From: Thiosymbion sp942492625
Lineage (GTDB): Bacteria > Pseudomonadota > Gammaproteobacteria > Chromatiales > Chromatiaceae
Assembly: GCA_942492625.1 (NCBI GenBank)
Contig: CALOFM010000016.1
Span: 1-64,000, forward strand
DNA: 64,000 nt
Direction: 5' to 3'
The notes below the pieces were generated by a model. The model was not told where the DNA came from. It was given only the letters and a program-made list of their open reading frames with translations, and did no database searches. Positions 27,660 through 36,229 of this stretch are shown one piece after another (the stretch's first letter is position 1; the number at the start of each line of letters is the position of its first letter). The position numbers and the translations under genes are program-made.

Positions 27660-28784
27660 CTATGACTCTGCCAGCTCAAGGGTCGAGGGGTGGAACAGCT
27701 CCTCTATCGTCAGCCTTTTTCTCGCCAGCCCCTGCTCGTAGGAATATTGAAACAGCGCGTTGAGGGTCTTCTCGTTGGCTGCAACGCCGTAAGGCCAGAA
27801 GTTCTCGCCCATCAGCTGGCGCGTTTCGTCGAGGTCCTGACCGAACCACGGGAGCGTGCCCATCAACCATTCCATGCCCATAGCCTCGTAGCGAAGCTGC
27901 TTGGCACGGGAGTATGCCTTGAATACCGCTTCGGGCAGCCAGGGGTGGGCGTCGATCAGGTCGTTGCGCATCGCGACGGCGTGCATGATCGGGAAGATCC
28001 CGGTGCGGGCGAAATATGCGCGCTCGGTTGCTCGCGGGTCCGGGAACAGCCGCTTGACCTTCGGGTTGCCCTCGACGAACGCCTCTGGCTCGGCCGCATG
28101 GAAGAGTGCGTCCACCTCGCCGTCGAGGAGCAGATCCGATTCGTCCTTGCCCTCCGGTCCCATCCTGATGGAAATGCCCTTCGGCAGCACGCTCTCCTGC
28201 GCGGACACCTTCCCGGCGTCCTTCGCCGAGGAGTCCGCTGCCAACACAACCCACTCGATATCGTCGGGCTTCACGCCGTACTCGTGCTCCATGAAGCCTC
28301 GAATCCAGGTCAGGGAAGTGGAAGAGTACCCGGGGGTGCCGACGCTCCTGCCCTTCAGATCCTCCGGCCGCTCGATGCCCCGGTCGGCATGGACGAAAAC
28401 GCTCTTGTGCCGGAACAGGCGCAAAGGAAAGACCGGGATCAACGAGTAGGCGCGGAAGTCTTCGTTGGCATAGGCCAGCATGAAGGGCGACAGGCCGATT
28501 TCCGTCACGCCCAGGGTTCGCGGACCGGAAAAGACGTGCGTGTTAGGATCGCCGATTTTCCCGGGTTGAAATCTTGCGTCACAGCCTTGCACCTCCACGC
28601 GGCCGTCGATGAGGGCGCGGACGTGGTCGTACTCGTATCCGGAGATGGCGATGTCGAGCGCTGGTGAAGCGGCGTCGTTCGACGCCGTCTCACGCGCGGC
28701 GAAGACGCTCGGAACGGCGCCGGTCGCCAGGGTCGCCCCGGCCAGGGCGCCAAGTCGAAGAACTTCGCGGCGTGTTTGGTTCAT
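27660..28784 (-). CDS. Tat-exported substrate-binding protein, NMT1/dihydroxyphthalate-decarboxylase-like
   Basis: The 374-residue protein begins with a twin-arginine signal (NQTRREVLRLGALAGA), then LDIAISGYEYDHVRALIDGR, TEIGLSPFMLAYANEDFRAY, RPEDLKGRSVGTPGYSSTS. These are hallmarks of periplasmic NMT1/ThiY-type binding proteins, a group that includes proteins annotated as 4,5-dihydroxyphthalate decarboxylase. No ABC permease or ATPase is next to it, so transport is not demonstrated. It belongs to the DUF3179-phosphatase-sulfatase cluster. About 30 bp separate it from the phosphatase gene upstream. Confidence 0.85.
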   Translation of the reverse strand: MNQTRREVLRLGALAGATLATGAVPSVFAARETASNDAASPALDIAISGYEYDHVRALIDGRVEVQGCDARFQPGKIGDPNTHVFSGPRTLGVTEIGLSPFMLAYANEDFRAYSLIPVFPLRLFRHKSVFVHADRGIERPEDLKGRSVGTPGYSSTSLTWIRGFMEHEYGVKPDDIEWVVLAADSSAKDAGKVSAQESVLPKGISIRMGPEGKDESDLLLDGEVDALFHAAEPEAFVEGNPKVKRLFPDPRATERAYFARTGIFPIMHAVAMRNDLIDAHPWLPEAVFKAYSRAKQLRYEAMGMEWLMGTLPWFGQDLDETRQLMGENFWPYGVAANEKTLNALFQYSYEQGLARKRLTIEELFHPSTLELAES

Positions 28785-28818
28785 GGGGTCTTCCTCCGGT
28801 GCGCGGTAGGTTGCGCGA

Positions 28819-29697
28819 TCAGCCGGGAGGGGTGACGAGAAGCTGGTCGCGCAGCGTTCTGATCTCTTCCTGCGTCAAGCCCAGGCCGTCGCGGATGTAG
28901 GCTTCCATCGAGCCGTGCTTCTCGACGGCTTCCTCGAGCGAGGCCTCGATGTAGGCGCCTTGGAGCCGATAGAAGGCCTCCATGTTGGTGGTGTCGACGG
29001 ACTCGGGAGACACCCCCTGGTTCTCGGCCGCGAGGTCCCTCAATTCCGCAAGACGTCTGTCGATCTCTTCGGCTCGATAGACGTTGGACAGCAGATAGTC
29101 TTCCCGGACGGTCTCCCAGGGAACGCCGAGCGCCGAGAGCAAGACGGCCGCCGCCGTTCCAGTTCGGTGCACGCCGTGGGAGCAATGAAACACCAGTGGC
29201 CGGTTGGCCGGATCCGCGGCCGCGCGTAGCAAAGCCGCGTATTCTTCCTTGGCATCGGTGAGCAGGATGCGATGGATATCGGCATTGAGCTCCGGCGGTA
29301 CAGCGGAGAAGTCGCCCGTCATGCGCGCCTCCAGCACCACCAGGACAAGTTCATCTTCTGCGCCGGCGATCGGCGCCGCGATCTTCTGGACGCCCGCGGG
29401 CAGGCGATCCTCGCCCCGTTGCTCGATCTCGGCAGGCGTCAGAAAGTTGACGACCGTGCGAACGCCGAGGGACTCGAGACGATCCACATCGGCGTCGCTC
29501 AGCCGTGGAAGCTCCCCCGAGCGGAACACTTCGCCCCACTTCAACTTGCGCCCGTCGGTGGTCTCGTAGCCGCCGAGGTCGCGAAAGTTGCTTTGGCCGT
29601 CGAGCGGGACGTGGCGCCGGTCGTCGCCGCCCTGGACCAGACCGGCCGCGGTCAGCAGGAGCAGACCGGCGGCGACTAAGTTACGTAGATCTAACAT
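28819..29697 (-). CDS. Secreted tyrosine/dual-specificity phosphatase family protein
   Basis: The 292-residue protein has a signal peptide (LVAAGLLLLTAAGLVQG) and the phosphatase P-loop HCSHGVHRTG with catalytic Cys172 and Arg178. An early NFRDLGGYETTDGRKLKWGE is typical of the Y_phosphatase3/inositol-type subgroup, which acts on phosphoinositides or small phosphoesters as well as proteins. Export to the periplasm suggests nutrient dephosphorylation. It is followed by the Tat-exported binding-protein gene and preceded by the sulfatase cluster, all in one direction. Confidence 0.9.
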   Translation of the reverse strand: MLDLRNLVAAGLLLLTAAGLVQGGDDRRHVPLDGQSNFRDLGGYETTDGRKLKWGEVFRSGELPRLSDADVDRLESLGVRTVVNFLTPAEIEQRGEDRLPAGVQKIAAPIAGAEDELVLVVLEARMTGDFSAVPPELNADIHRILLTDAKEEYAALLRAAADPANRPLVFHCSHGVHRTGTAAAVLLSALGVPWETVREDYLLSNVYRAEEIDRRLAELRDLAAENQGVSPESVDTTNMEAFYRLQGAYIEASLEEAVEKHGSMEAYIRDGLGLTQEEIRTLRDQLLVTPPG

Positions 29698-29799
29698 GGC
29701 GGTGGTTCCGTTGGTTGGGCTCCGGCGCGAGGGACAACGGCCTATTCAAAGCCGACCACGTCTCGTGGGGATGCCTATTTCGGGAAAACAGCTTGACCT

Positions 29800-30012
29800 T
29801 CAGAGGGAGGGTCCAATAGGAGGCGAAGCCAGGTCTCTCGGCGTTCGAGTAGGCGGCCAGGCGATCGTCCACGGGCTAACGACGTCGCCCACGGGATTCT
29901 GGGATTGCTTCGCCAGAGCCTGCTCCCTATCCGCAAGCACCGACGGCGGCCCGAGGGCTGCCGTCAGCGTCAAGAGCGCCGCAAACGGAGAGCTCCGCTT
30001 CGGCGCAGCCAT
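29800..30012 (-). pseudogene. Remnant of an outer-membrane channel gene
   Basis: The frame starts with a signal-peptide-like sequence (MAAPKRSSPFAALLTLTAAL) and goes on AKQSQNPVGDVVS, matching the start of outer-membrane transporter-like proteins that usually continue with a beta-barrel (QNPVxDxISLPFQ). After this the sequence loses similarity (PWTIAWPPTRTP) and stops at 70 codons, so only the first ~50 residues remain. It starts 4 bp after the sulfatase stop, hence it was the next gene of that operon. Confidence 0.4.
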
Positions 30013-30016
30013 CGAC

Positions 30017-31763
30017 TCACTGTCCGATGTCTGGGTCCATCGCCGGATCGAAGGGCAGCTCGTCGAGGTGCTCGACGTACTCCAGCGGGTCGAAGGGCAG
30101 CTTGGAGAGGTCGATCTGTGGCTTGGCCAGGGCCTCGATCTCCGGTGACGGGTTCGTCAGACCGGTCCACGGGATGCCGTAGGCATCGTTGCTGTCCGGG
30201 TATTTCTCCTTCCATAGCTCATGGCGGAGCCGCATGCGGTTGAAGGGCCGCTTGAGATGGATCAGGTTCACCAGCATCGGCGTCTTCTCACGCGGGTCGG
30301 CCGGCAGGAAGTAGAAGGCCGCCGGGATGCCACTGGCCTCGCCCACCGGGTCCGGAGAGATCCAGTGGCGCTTGTAGTTGCCCTTGACCGTGGCGCCGAG
30401 CTGCGGACCGGCGTAGATGAAGACGTAGTCCCGGCGGCTGTGGGTGTCGCCGTTTAGCAGCAGGGCGGTCTGGTCGACACCGTCGATGACCCGCTCGGTC
30501 GGGACGTGCTGGGTCGCGCCGCCGAGCCGCGCGAAGGTCGTGAACAGATCCACCTCGTGGATGATATCGCCCACGGTTTGGCCCGGCTCGATAACGCCGG
30601 GCCACCAGGCGAAGGCCGGCACGCGCACGCCGCCCTCGGTGAAGTCGCCCTTGCCGCCGCGGAAGATGGTCTCGGCCATGCCTAGACCTGGCGGGGGGTT
30701 GTGGGTCATGGGGCCGTTGTCGGCCATGGCGATGACCAGCGTGTTCTCCGCGATGCCCAGCGCTTCCAGCTTGGCCATGATCTGCCCAATGAAGGGGTCG
30801 ATGTTGCACTGCAGCCCGTTCTGCAGGAGGCTGCGGGACACCGAGCACTTCTGCGGGGGGTTTGGGATGAAGCTGGTCATGTTCGGCCAGTTGGCCACGT
30901 AGAAGGGCTTGCCGGCCTTGGCCTGGCGCTCGATGAACTCCAGCGTCCGACGCTGGGCCTCCGGGTCGATCTTGAGATAGTTCTCGTGGCTGTTGTCGCC
31001 CCATTGGCGCGTCTCGCCACCCTTCACCCCCTCGGCGATCTGCACCCAGCCCTTGGTGACGAAGGTGTCGTCGAGCTTGTACGGGTCTTCGGGCAGCACG
31101 TCCTCGATCAGCCCCATGGTGGCATTGGCACCCTCCGCCGACTCGTGTCCAGAGCGACAGGATCTGGTTGTAGCCGGTGAAAAAGGCCTCGTCGAAGCCC
31201 TGGTTGTGGGGATAGCTCTGCTCGATGTCGCCCAAGTGCCACTTGCCGTGAAAGGCGGTCATGTAGCCGGCCTCGGACAGCACCTCGGCGATGGTGACCT
31301 CCTCGGCGCGGAGGCCGTGGCTCTCCAGCAGCATGCCGATGTTGTACATGCCGTTGCGCATCGGGTGGCGGCCGGTGGCGGACGCTGCGCGGCTCGGGGT
31401 GCAGCCCACCTCGGTGTACATGCGCGTGAACAGGATGCCGTCCTCCGCCATCCGGTTGATGTTGGGCGTGTTCAGGCCGCGCACCTGCTGCAGCTCCGGG
31501 ATGCCGACGTCGCCGAAGGCCGTGTCGTCCCACATGATGTGGATGATGTTCGGCGGGCGGCCGTGCTTCTCGCGCAGCTCTGCGAGCCTCTGATCCAGGG
31601 TCTGATCCTCTGCTGCCCAACGCTCTGCGTTCTGCGCCTCGAGGACGTAGTATTCGGCGTCGTGGACGATCTTGTCCTGCGCGGCCGCGGGCAGAACCGC
31701 GCAGCCGAGGAATGCCGTCGCCGCGACGCATAGACTGAATCGGTGTCTCGGTGTGTTCGCCAT
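30017..31763 (-). pseudogene. Arylsulfatase-family enzyme with one frameshift
   Basis: Sulfatases hydrolyse sulfate esters using a formylglycine made from Cys in C-x-P-S-R; here CTPSR begins at Cys121. The N-terminal half has a signal peptide (FSLCVAATAFLGCAVLPAAA), NIIHIMWDDTAFGDVGIPEL and FHGKWHLGD. After YNQILSLWTRVGGG the frame shifts by one base near 31130 and continues ATMGLIEDVLPEDPYKLDD, VIAMADNGPM and RGGKGDFTEGGVRVPAFAWW to the end. Repairing that base gives about 581 residues, the full family length. A maturase is not in the window. The AraC regulator gene next to it is divergent. Confidence 0.9.
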
Positions 31764-31914
31764 TCTCGGTACCCTCCAGCGTTGATATTCGACGGGCCAA
31801 CTCACTTCCATGAGTCTCCGGGACGGCCACACCATGGCAACTGAGCCGCCGTTGGACGCCTAGGGTAAGGACTGACGGCTTGAAGCGTGATCCGAAAACC
31901 GCAAGAATCAAGGA

Positions 31915-32876
31915 ATGTCCCAGTTAATTCGTCAACTACCCGTCCAACTGCTTAGAGCCGAGTTCGCCGACGTCGAGCAGATGTGCGACGCCGTCCGCTC
32001 CTGGGATCTCGCCTTTCGGCCCCTCGCTGCGCCCAAGGGTCCCGCCCATATCAGCCTGATCGATCAGCGACGCTGCGGGCCTTGTGAGCTCGCCCATGCC
32101 AGGTTCTCGGCAAGCATCGAGCAGAAGGGCGCGCCCCGGACGGCGCCTACACGTTTGTTGTGCTCGAGGCGCACATGCGCAGGCTCTGGTGGCGCGGCTG
32201 CGACGTGGATTCGGGCGCGGTGCTGGTCTTTCCCTTGGGCAGCGAGCTGCACAGCATCTCCGGCCCCGACTTCGAGGTGTTCACCGTGTCCGTGACCGAG
32301 GAGGCCGTTGCCGCCGTCTGCGAGCGCTTCGCGATGGCGCTCCCGCCGGCACGGCTGCGCGCCGAGACCTTTCGTCCGCCGCCGAGGCGTCTCTACGCAT
32401 TGCGGCAACGGCTGCACAGAGTCAGGAATGCGACTGGACCGGGTGGATCCCTGGAGACCCAACACCTGGTTGAGGACTTGGTGTCCGCCTGGCTGGGGGC
32501 TTCGGCCGAACGGGTTCAGCACGGCACCGCGCTGCGCGGCAGGGACCGGGCGATGCGGCGCTGCCTGGAGCGCATCGAGCGATCGGACTGGGCGGAGCTT
32601 TCTCCCGCTGCGCTCTGCGAGATCGGCGAGGTTGGGGAGCGGACACTCCAGTACGCCTTTCGGGAACGGTTCGGCCTCACGCCGGCGGCCTTCGTGAAGG
32701 CGCGACGCCTGGCCGCCGTGCGCGAACGGCTGCTCCGCGCTGACGAAAGGCAAGACACGGTTGGAAACGTCTCCGCCGCACTCGGCTTCTGGCACCTCGG
32801 CCACTTCGCCGCAGACTACCGCCGCGCCTTCGGCGAGGTGCCCTCCGAGACACTCCGGCGATCGCGGAGTCGATAG
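31915..32876 (+). pseudogene. AraC-family regulator with one frameshift
   Basis: The N-terminal part (MSQLIRQLPVQLLRAEFADV to about 32127) and the C-terminal part (from about 32131: APDGAYTFVVLEAHMRRLWW) lie in different frames; one missing base at about 32127-32131 joins them into a ~320-residue AraC regulator. The C-terminal region has two helix-turn-helix units, with LSPAALCEIGEVGERTLQYA and FRERFGLTPAAFVKARRLAA, then NVSAALGFWHLGHFAADYRR. It is divergent from the arylsulfatase gene and likely controlled it. As it stands only an internal-start fragment could be made. Confidence 0.85.
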
Positions 32877-33524
32877 CATGTGCCCGTTTGCTCCGATTCG
32901 AGGTCCGCATGAACAGCCAAACCGGACCCGATCGGCAAAGAGTTGTATATCTGCGAATGCCCTTTGCGCTCCTAGTCCGAGCCTTGAGACGTGGCTGTTT
33001 TCAGCGTTGACCCGCCGCTGGAGCAAGTCGGGCGAGTGACTGGATTTGGCCGACTAGAACCGTTAAGGACAAACCAAGTCAAGCGAAGATGGCGGAGCCT
33101 CTCTGTCGTGGCTGGCGACGACGAAGCAGTCCGGCAGAGTCTGCGCCGGTTATGCTGAGAAGCTCCGGGGAGATAAAGCGAGCGACGACACCAACGCGGC
33201 GCGGATAGCTTCCGGGTTAAGTCGCGGGGCAACCTCTGCAAATTGAGCGTGGGTTTCCCCGCAACCAAGGCGCTCGACTATGGATTCCAGGGTAATCCGG
33301 GTGCCGGCATCCCCACGGGGCCGAATCGGCGAGAAGACCCCGACAGCCTCCAGGAAAAATCTTCTCTTTTCGCCCTTCTCATCTCTGCGGTTTGCGACAC
33401 CTCCGCGAGCGAAAAGAGGAACGCATTTGCGATTTTCCCGGCATGCAGCACACTTGAAGCAGGAGAAGACGACGCCGCGCGGCGCCGGCGCTCCACGAAG
33501 AAGAAAGTCCCTCTGGAGGTAGAG
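32877..33524. other. Intergenic region without recognised gene
   Basis: About 650 bp between the AraC gene and the zinc-ribbon gene. Several open frames exist but none carries a recognisable domain or good ribosome site. No strong promoter or hairpin was seen apart from GGAGG directly in front of the next gene. Confidence 0.4.
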
Positions 33525-34061
33525 ATGTCAGATCACGAGAAACCGGACGCGGTCGACAAGCTGGTCGATGCCTACGAGCGCATGCTCAAGCGTACCCACG
33601 AGACCATCGAGCACGCGGAGAAGGAAACCGTCCCCATGTTCCGCGAGCTGCTGTACAAGACCCGCGACAACATGGTCGAGCTCGGCGAGCTTACCCGCGA
33701 AGAGGCCAATAGGGTGGCGGACTACCTTGAGCGGGACATCAAGGACGCCGCCAGCTATATCGCCGACACCGGAGAAGACCTCAAGAGCTGGTGGCGCTTC
33801 GACCTGGACCAGATCGAGCAGCAGATGTTGGACATGTTCTCGCGCGTTGCCGACCAGACCAGCGTTCAGCTGCAGAGCTGGGCGGAGCAGGCACGCCAGG
33901 CCGGCCTGTATAAAACAGGCGAGATCACCGGCCCGGGTGCATTGCATTGCGATGCCTGCGGTGCGGAGATGCACATGCACAAGGCAGGACGCATTCCACC
34001 CTGCCCCAAGTGCCACGCCACCAGCTTCAAGCGTGCGTCCGATTCCGAAGGGGACGACTAA
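33525..34061 (+). CDS. Zinc-ribbon protein (DUF1451/YbeL-like)
   Basis: A 178-residue protein with an N-terminal long helical region (DAYERMLKRTHETIEHAEKE and onward, probably coiled coil) and a C-terminal zinc ribbon, CDACGAEMHMHKAG...CPKC. This is the DUF1451 arrangement of unknown function. GGAGG lies a few bases before ATG 33525. The gene is upstream of the gcv promoter and on the same strand, but the gcv operon has its own promoter at 34108. Confidence 0.9.
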   Translation: MSDHEKPDAVDKLVDAYERMLKRTHETIEHAEKETVPMFRELLYKTRDNMVELGELTREEANRVADYLERDIKDAASYIADTGEDLKSWWRFDLDQIEQQMLDMFSRVADQTSVQLQSWAEQARQAGLYKTGEITGPGALHCDACGAEMHMHKAGRIPPCPKCHATSFKRASDSEGDD

Positions 34062-34107
34062 GGAAAAAGCACAAAGCGTTCTGGGCGCCTCTTCGCGCTC
34101 GGGCAGC

Positions 34108-34136
34108 TTGGCAAGCACAGCCGGGGCGGTTATAGT
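34108..34136 (+). promoter_or_regulatory. Sigma-70 promoter of the gcv operon
   Basis: TTGGCA (34108-34113), a 17-bp spacer and TATAGT (34131-34136) are placed so that transcription would start near 34143, just before the glycine riboswitch. Confidence 0.7.
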
Positions 34137-34154
34137 CGCGCTTCGGCTTTTGCC

Positions 34155-34340
34155 CCGTGGGAGAGACCGGCCGAATGCCGGCGCCGAAGGCGCAACTCCG
34201 CCCGGAATCGCTCAGGCAACAAGGACCGCGGGACAGACCACCGACTCTGGAGAGCGGCCGCGACCCACGAGGGTACCGCGGCCCACCGAAGGGGCAGCGG
34301 TGCATGACACTGCAAACTCTCAGGTCTTGGACAGAGGGGC
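34155..34340 (+). promoter_or_regulatory. Tandem glycine riboswitch
   Basis: Two glycine aptamers follow each other ahead of gcvT. The first (about 34155-34242) has GGGAGAG, GCCGAAGGCGCAA, a CTCAGGCAACAAGGACCGC stretch and GGACAGA. The second (about 34244-34340) has TGGAGAG, CACCGAAGGGGCAG, AACTCTCAGGTCTTGGACAG. These are the conserved blocks of the gcvT riboswitch family. Glycine binding normally turns on the glycine-cleavage genes downstream. The second aptamer has a long P3 region, a common variation. Confidence 0.93.
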
Positions 34341-34342
34341 GA

Positions 34343-34378
34343 CGCCGGTAATCCAACGATTACCGGCGCGGCCCCTTT
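34343..34378 (+). terminator. Expression-platform hairpin of the glycine riboswitch
   Basis: CGCCGGTAATC and GATTACCGGCG form an 11-bp perfect stem with a CAAC loop (34343-34368), followed by CGGCCCCTTTT. It is immediately downstream of the second aptamer and can act as the conditional terminator. Whether glycine prevents its formation must be tested; the T run is short and begins seven bases after the stem. Confidence 0.6.
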
Positions 34379-34622
34379 TGTACTTTAAGGAGGCTGTCCG
34401 ACTCGCGACTGTACTGTCCTGCGCAATCACGGATGCCGGCCAGATTTTCCCCGCGATCTCGTGAAGTTGGGCAGACTATTCTCATCGATCGCGAAGAAAA
34501 ATCGGTCTCGGCCCCGCGATCCCTCGCTGCGGACGCACGAGCCCGACAGCCTCCTGGAGCCCCTTCCTGCGACGACCGCGGGGGCGAACCCTGGATCGAG
34601 TCATGCACACGGGAGTAGCCGG
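34379..34622 (+). other. Long leader between riboswitch and gcvT
   Basis: About 240 bp of transcribed leader with no recognised gene. A ribosome-site-like TAAGGAGG occurs at 34384-34392 but is not followed by a useful start codon. A GGAG eight bases before ATG 34623 serves gcvT. Confidence 0.4.
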
Positions 34623-35714
34623 ATGGGACTGAAGACCCCCCTGTTTGCCGAGCACGAAGCCCTCGGAGCCCGAATCGTCCCCTTCGGTGGCTGGGACATG
34701 CCCCTGCACTATGGCTCCCAGCTCGAGGAGCACCACTTCGTTCGCCGTGATGCCGGCATGTTCGACGTCTCCCACATGCGGGTCGTCGATCTCGACGGCA
34801 CGGGCGCGCTTGCCTACCTGCGCCGCCTACTTGCCAATGACGCGGCGAAGCTCGCGGCACCCGGCAAGGCGCTCTACGGCTGCATGCTCAACGAGGACGG
34901 CGGAGTAATCGACGACCTGATCGTCTACTACCGCGGTCCAAACCGGTACCGCATGGTGGTAAACGCCGCCACCGCCGAGAAGGACTTGACCTGGATGCGG
35001 TCTTGCGCCGCTGGCTACCGGCTCGAGATCCGGCCCCGTCGCGACCTGGCCATGATCGCCGTGCAGGGACCTTCCGCCCGCGCCAAGGCATCCGGCCTGC
35101 TCCCTGGCGACCTGCGCGGAGCCGCATCGGAGCTCAAGCCCTTCTCCGCCGCCGAGCAGGGCGATTGGTTCATCGGCCGCACGGGCTACACAGGGGAAGA
35201 CGGCTTCGAGATCATCCTGCCGGCCGGCGAGGCGCCCGAGCTGTGGAGGGGACTAAAGGATGCGAATGTCGCACCCTGCGGCCTCGGGGCCCGCGACACC
35301 TTGCGGTTGGAAGCGGGAATGAACCTCTACGGACAAGACATGGACGAAGACGTAGGCCCGCTGGAGAGTGGACTCGGGTGGACGGTCGTCTGGGAGCCCG
35401 CAAACCGGGACTTTATCGGCCGCGCCGCCCTGGACGCCCAGCGCAAACATGGCGGACTGCGGCGGTTCGTCGGATTGCTGCTGACCGGCCGGGGGGTACT
35501 GCGCCCACACCAGGAGGTACTGAGCAACGGCGAGCAGGCAGGGGAAATCACCTCGGGTGGATTTGCGCCGACGCTGCAACGATCCATCGCTTTCGCCAGG
35601 GTCTCGCCAGACATGGGCGAGGCCTGCGAGGTGCTCATCCGCGGCAAGGCTGTACCGGCGCGGGTGGTCAATCCGCCGTTTGCGAGAAACGGGAAATCCC
35701 GCATCGAGCTTTGA
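34623..35714 (+). CDS. gcvT: Glycine cleavage system T protein (aminomethyltransferase)
   Basis: GcvT takes the aminomethyl group from lipoyl-GcvH, releases ammonia and makes methylene-tetrahydrofolate. The 363-residue protein begins KTPLFAEHEALGARIVPFGG and contains the folate-site region GMFDVSHMRVVDLDG and later GRTGYTGEDGFEIILP. ATG 34623 has GGAG eight bases upstream. It is the first gene of gcvT-gcvH-gcvPA-tpx-gcvPB under the glycine riboswitch. Confidence 0.97.
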   Translation: MGLKTPLFAEHEALGARIVPFGGWDMPLHYGSQLEEHHFVRRDAGMFDVSHMRVVDLDGTGALAYLRRLLANDAAKLAAPGKALYGCMLNEDGGVIDDLIVYYRGPNRYRMVVNAATAEKDLTWMRSCAAGYRLEIRPRRDLAMIAVQGPSARAKASGLLPGDLRGAASELKPFSAAEQGDWFIGRTGYTGEDGFEIILPAGEAPELWRGLKDANVAPCGLGARDTLRLEAGMNLYGQDMDEDVGPLESGLGWTVVWEPANRDFIGRAALDAQRKHGGLRRFVGLLLTGRGVLRPHQEVLSNGEQAGEITSGGFAPTLQRSIAFARVSPDMGEACEVLIRGKAVPARVVNPPFARNGKSRIEL

Positions 35715-35814
35715 ACCCGAATTCGATAGTCAACGAGGCAGTGACGTGACGACATCGCCCTGTTTCTTGACGACCTCAACATCGAGCGCCTGACCAGGTA
35801 GGAGGAAACGGATC

Positions 35815-36207
35815 ATGAGTAAAACACCCGAAGACCTGAAGTACACCAAAGAGCACGAGTGGGTACGGGACAACGGTGACGGTACCGTGACCGTCGGGAT
35901 CACCGATCATGCCCAGGACTCCCTGGGAGACCTGGTGTTCGTCGAACTGCCCGAGGCGGGACGTCAGGTCGCGGGGGCGGAGGCTTGCGCCGTCGTCGAG
36001 TCGGTCAAGGCCGCCTCCGACATCTACAGCCCCATGGCAGGCGAGGTTACCGAAGCCAACGAGGCCCTGAGCGACGCACCCGAGACCATCAACGAAGATC
36101 CTTACGGCGAGGGTTGGATATTCAAGCTGGAGGTGTCCGACGCCGCACAGCTCTCGGGGCTGCTGGACGCGGCTGGTTACCAAGACCTGGTGGCCGCGGA
36201 AGCCTGA
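35815..36207 (+). CDS. gcvH: Glycine cleavage system H protein
   Basis: GcvH carries the lipoyl arm that shuttles the aminomethyl group among P, T and L proteins. The 130-residue protein has the lipoylation site VVESVKAASDI with Lys65, and the usual N-terminal YTKEHEWVR. GGAGGA precedes the ATG. It lies 100 bp after gcvT and 22 bp before gcvPA. Confidence 0.98.
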   Translation: MSKTPEDLKYTKEHEWVRDNGDGTVTVGITDHAQDSLGDLVFVELPEAGRQVAGAEACAVVESVKAASDIYSPMAGEVTEANEALSDAPETINEDPYGEGWIFKLEVSDAAQLSGLLDAAGYQDLVAAEA

Positions 36208-36229
36208 CCCGAAACGAGACCGTCGTTCC

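Noticed and set aside
27571..27690. Short minus-strand frame ending DKHDLFRDPRGKYLFMMKTP after the Tat-exported binding protein
   Set aside because: It looks protein-like but overlaps the end of the neighbouring gene, lacks a start and matches no family I recognise; too little to call.
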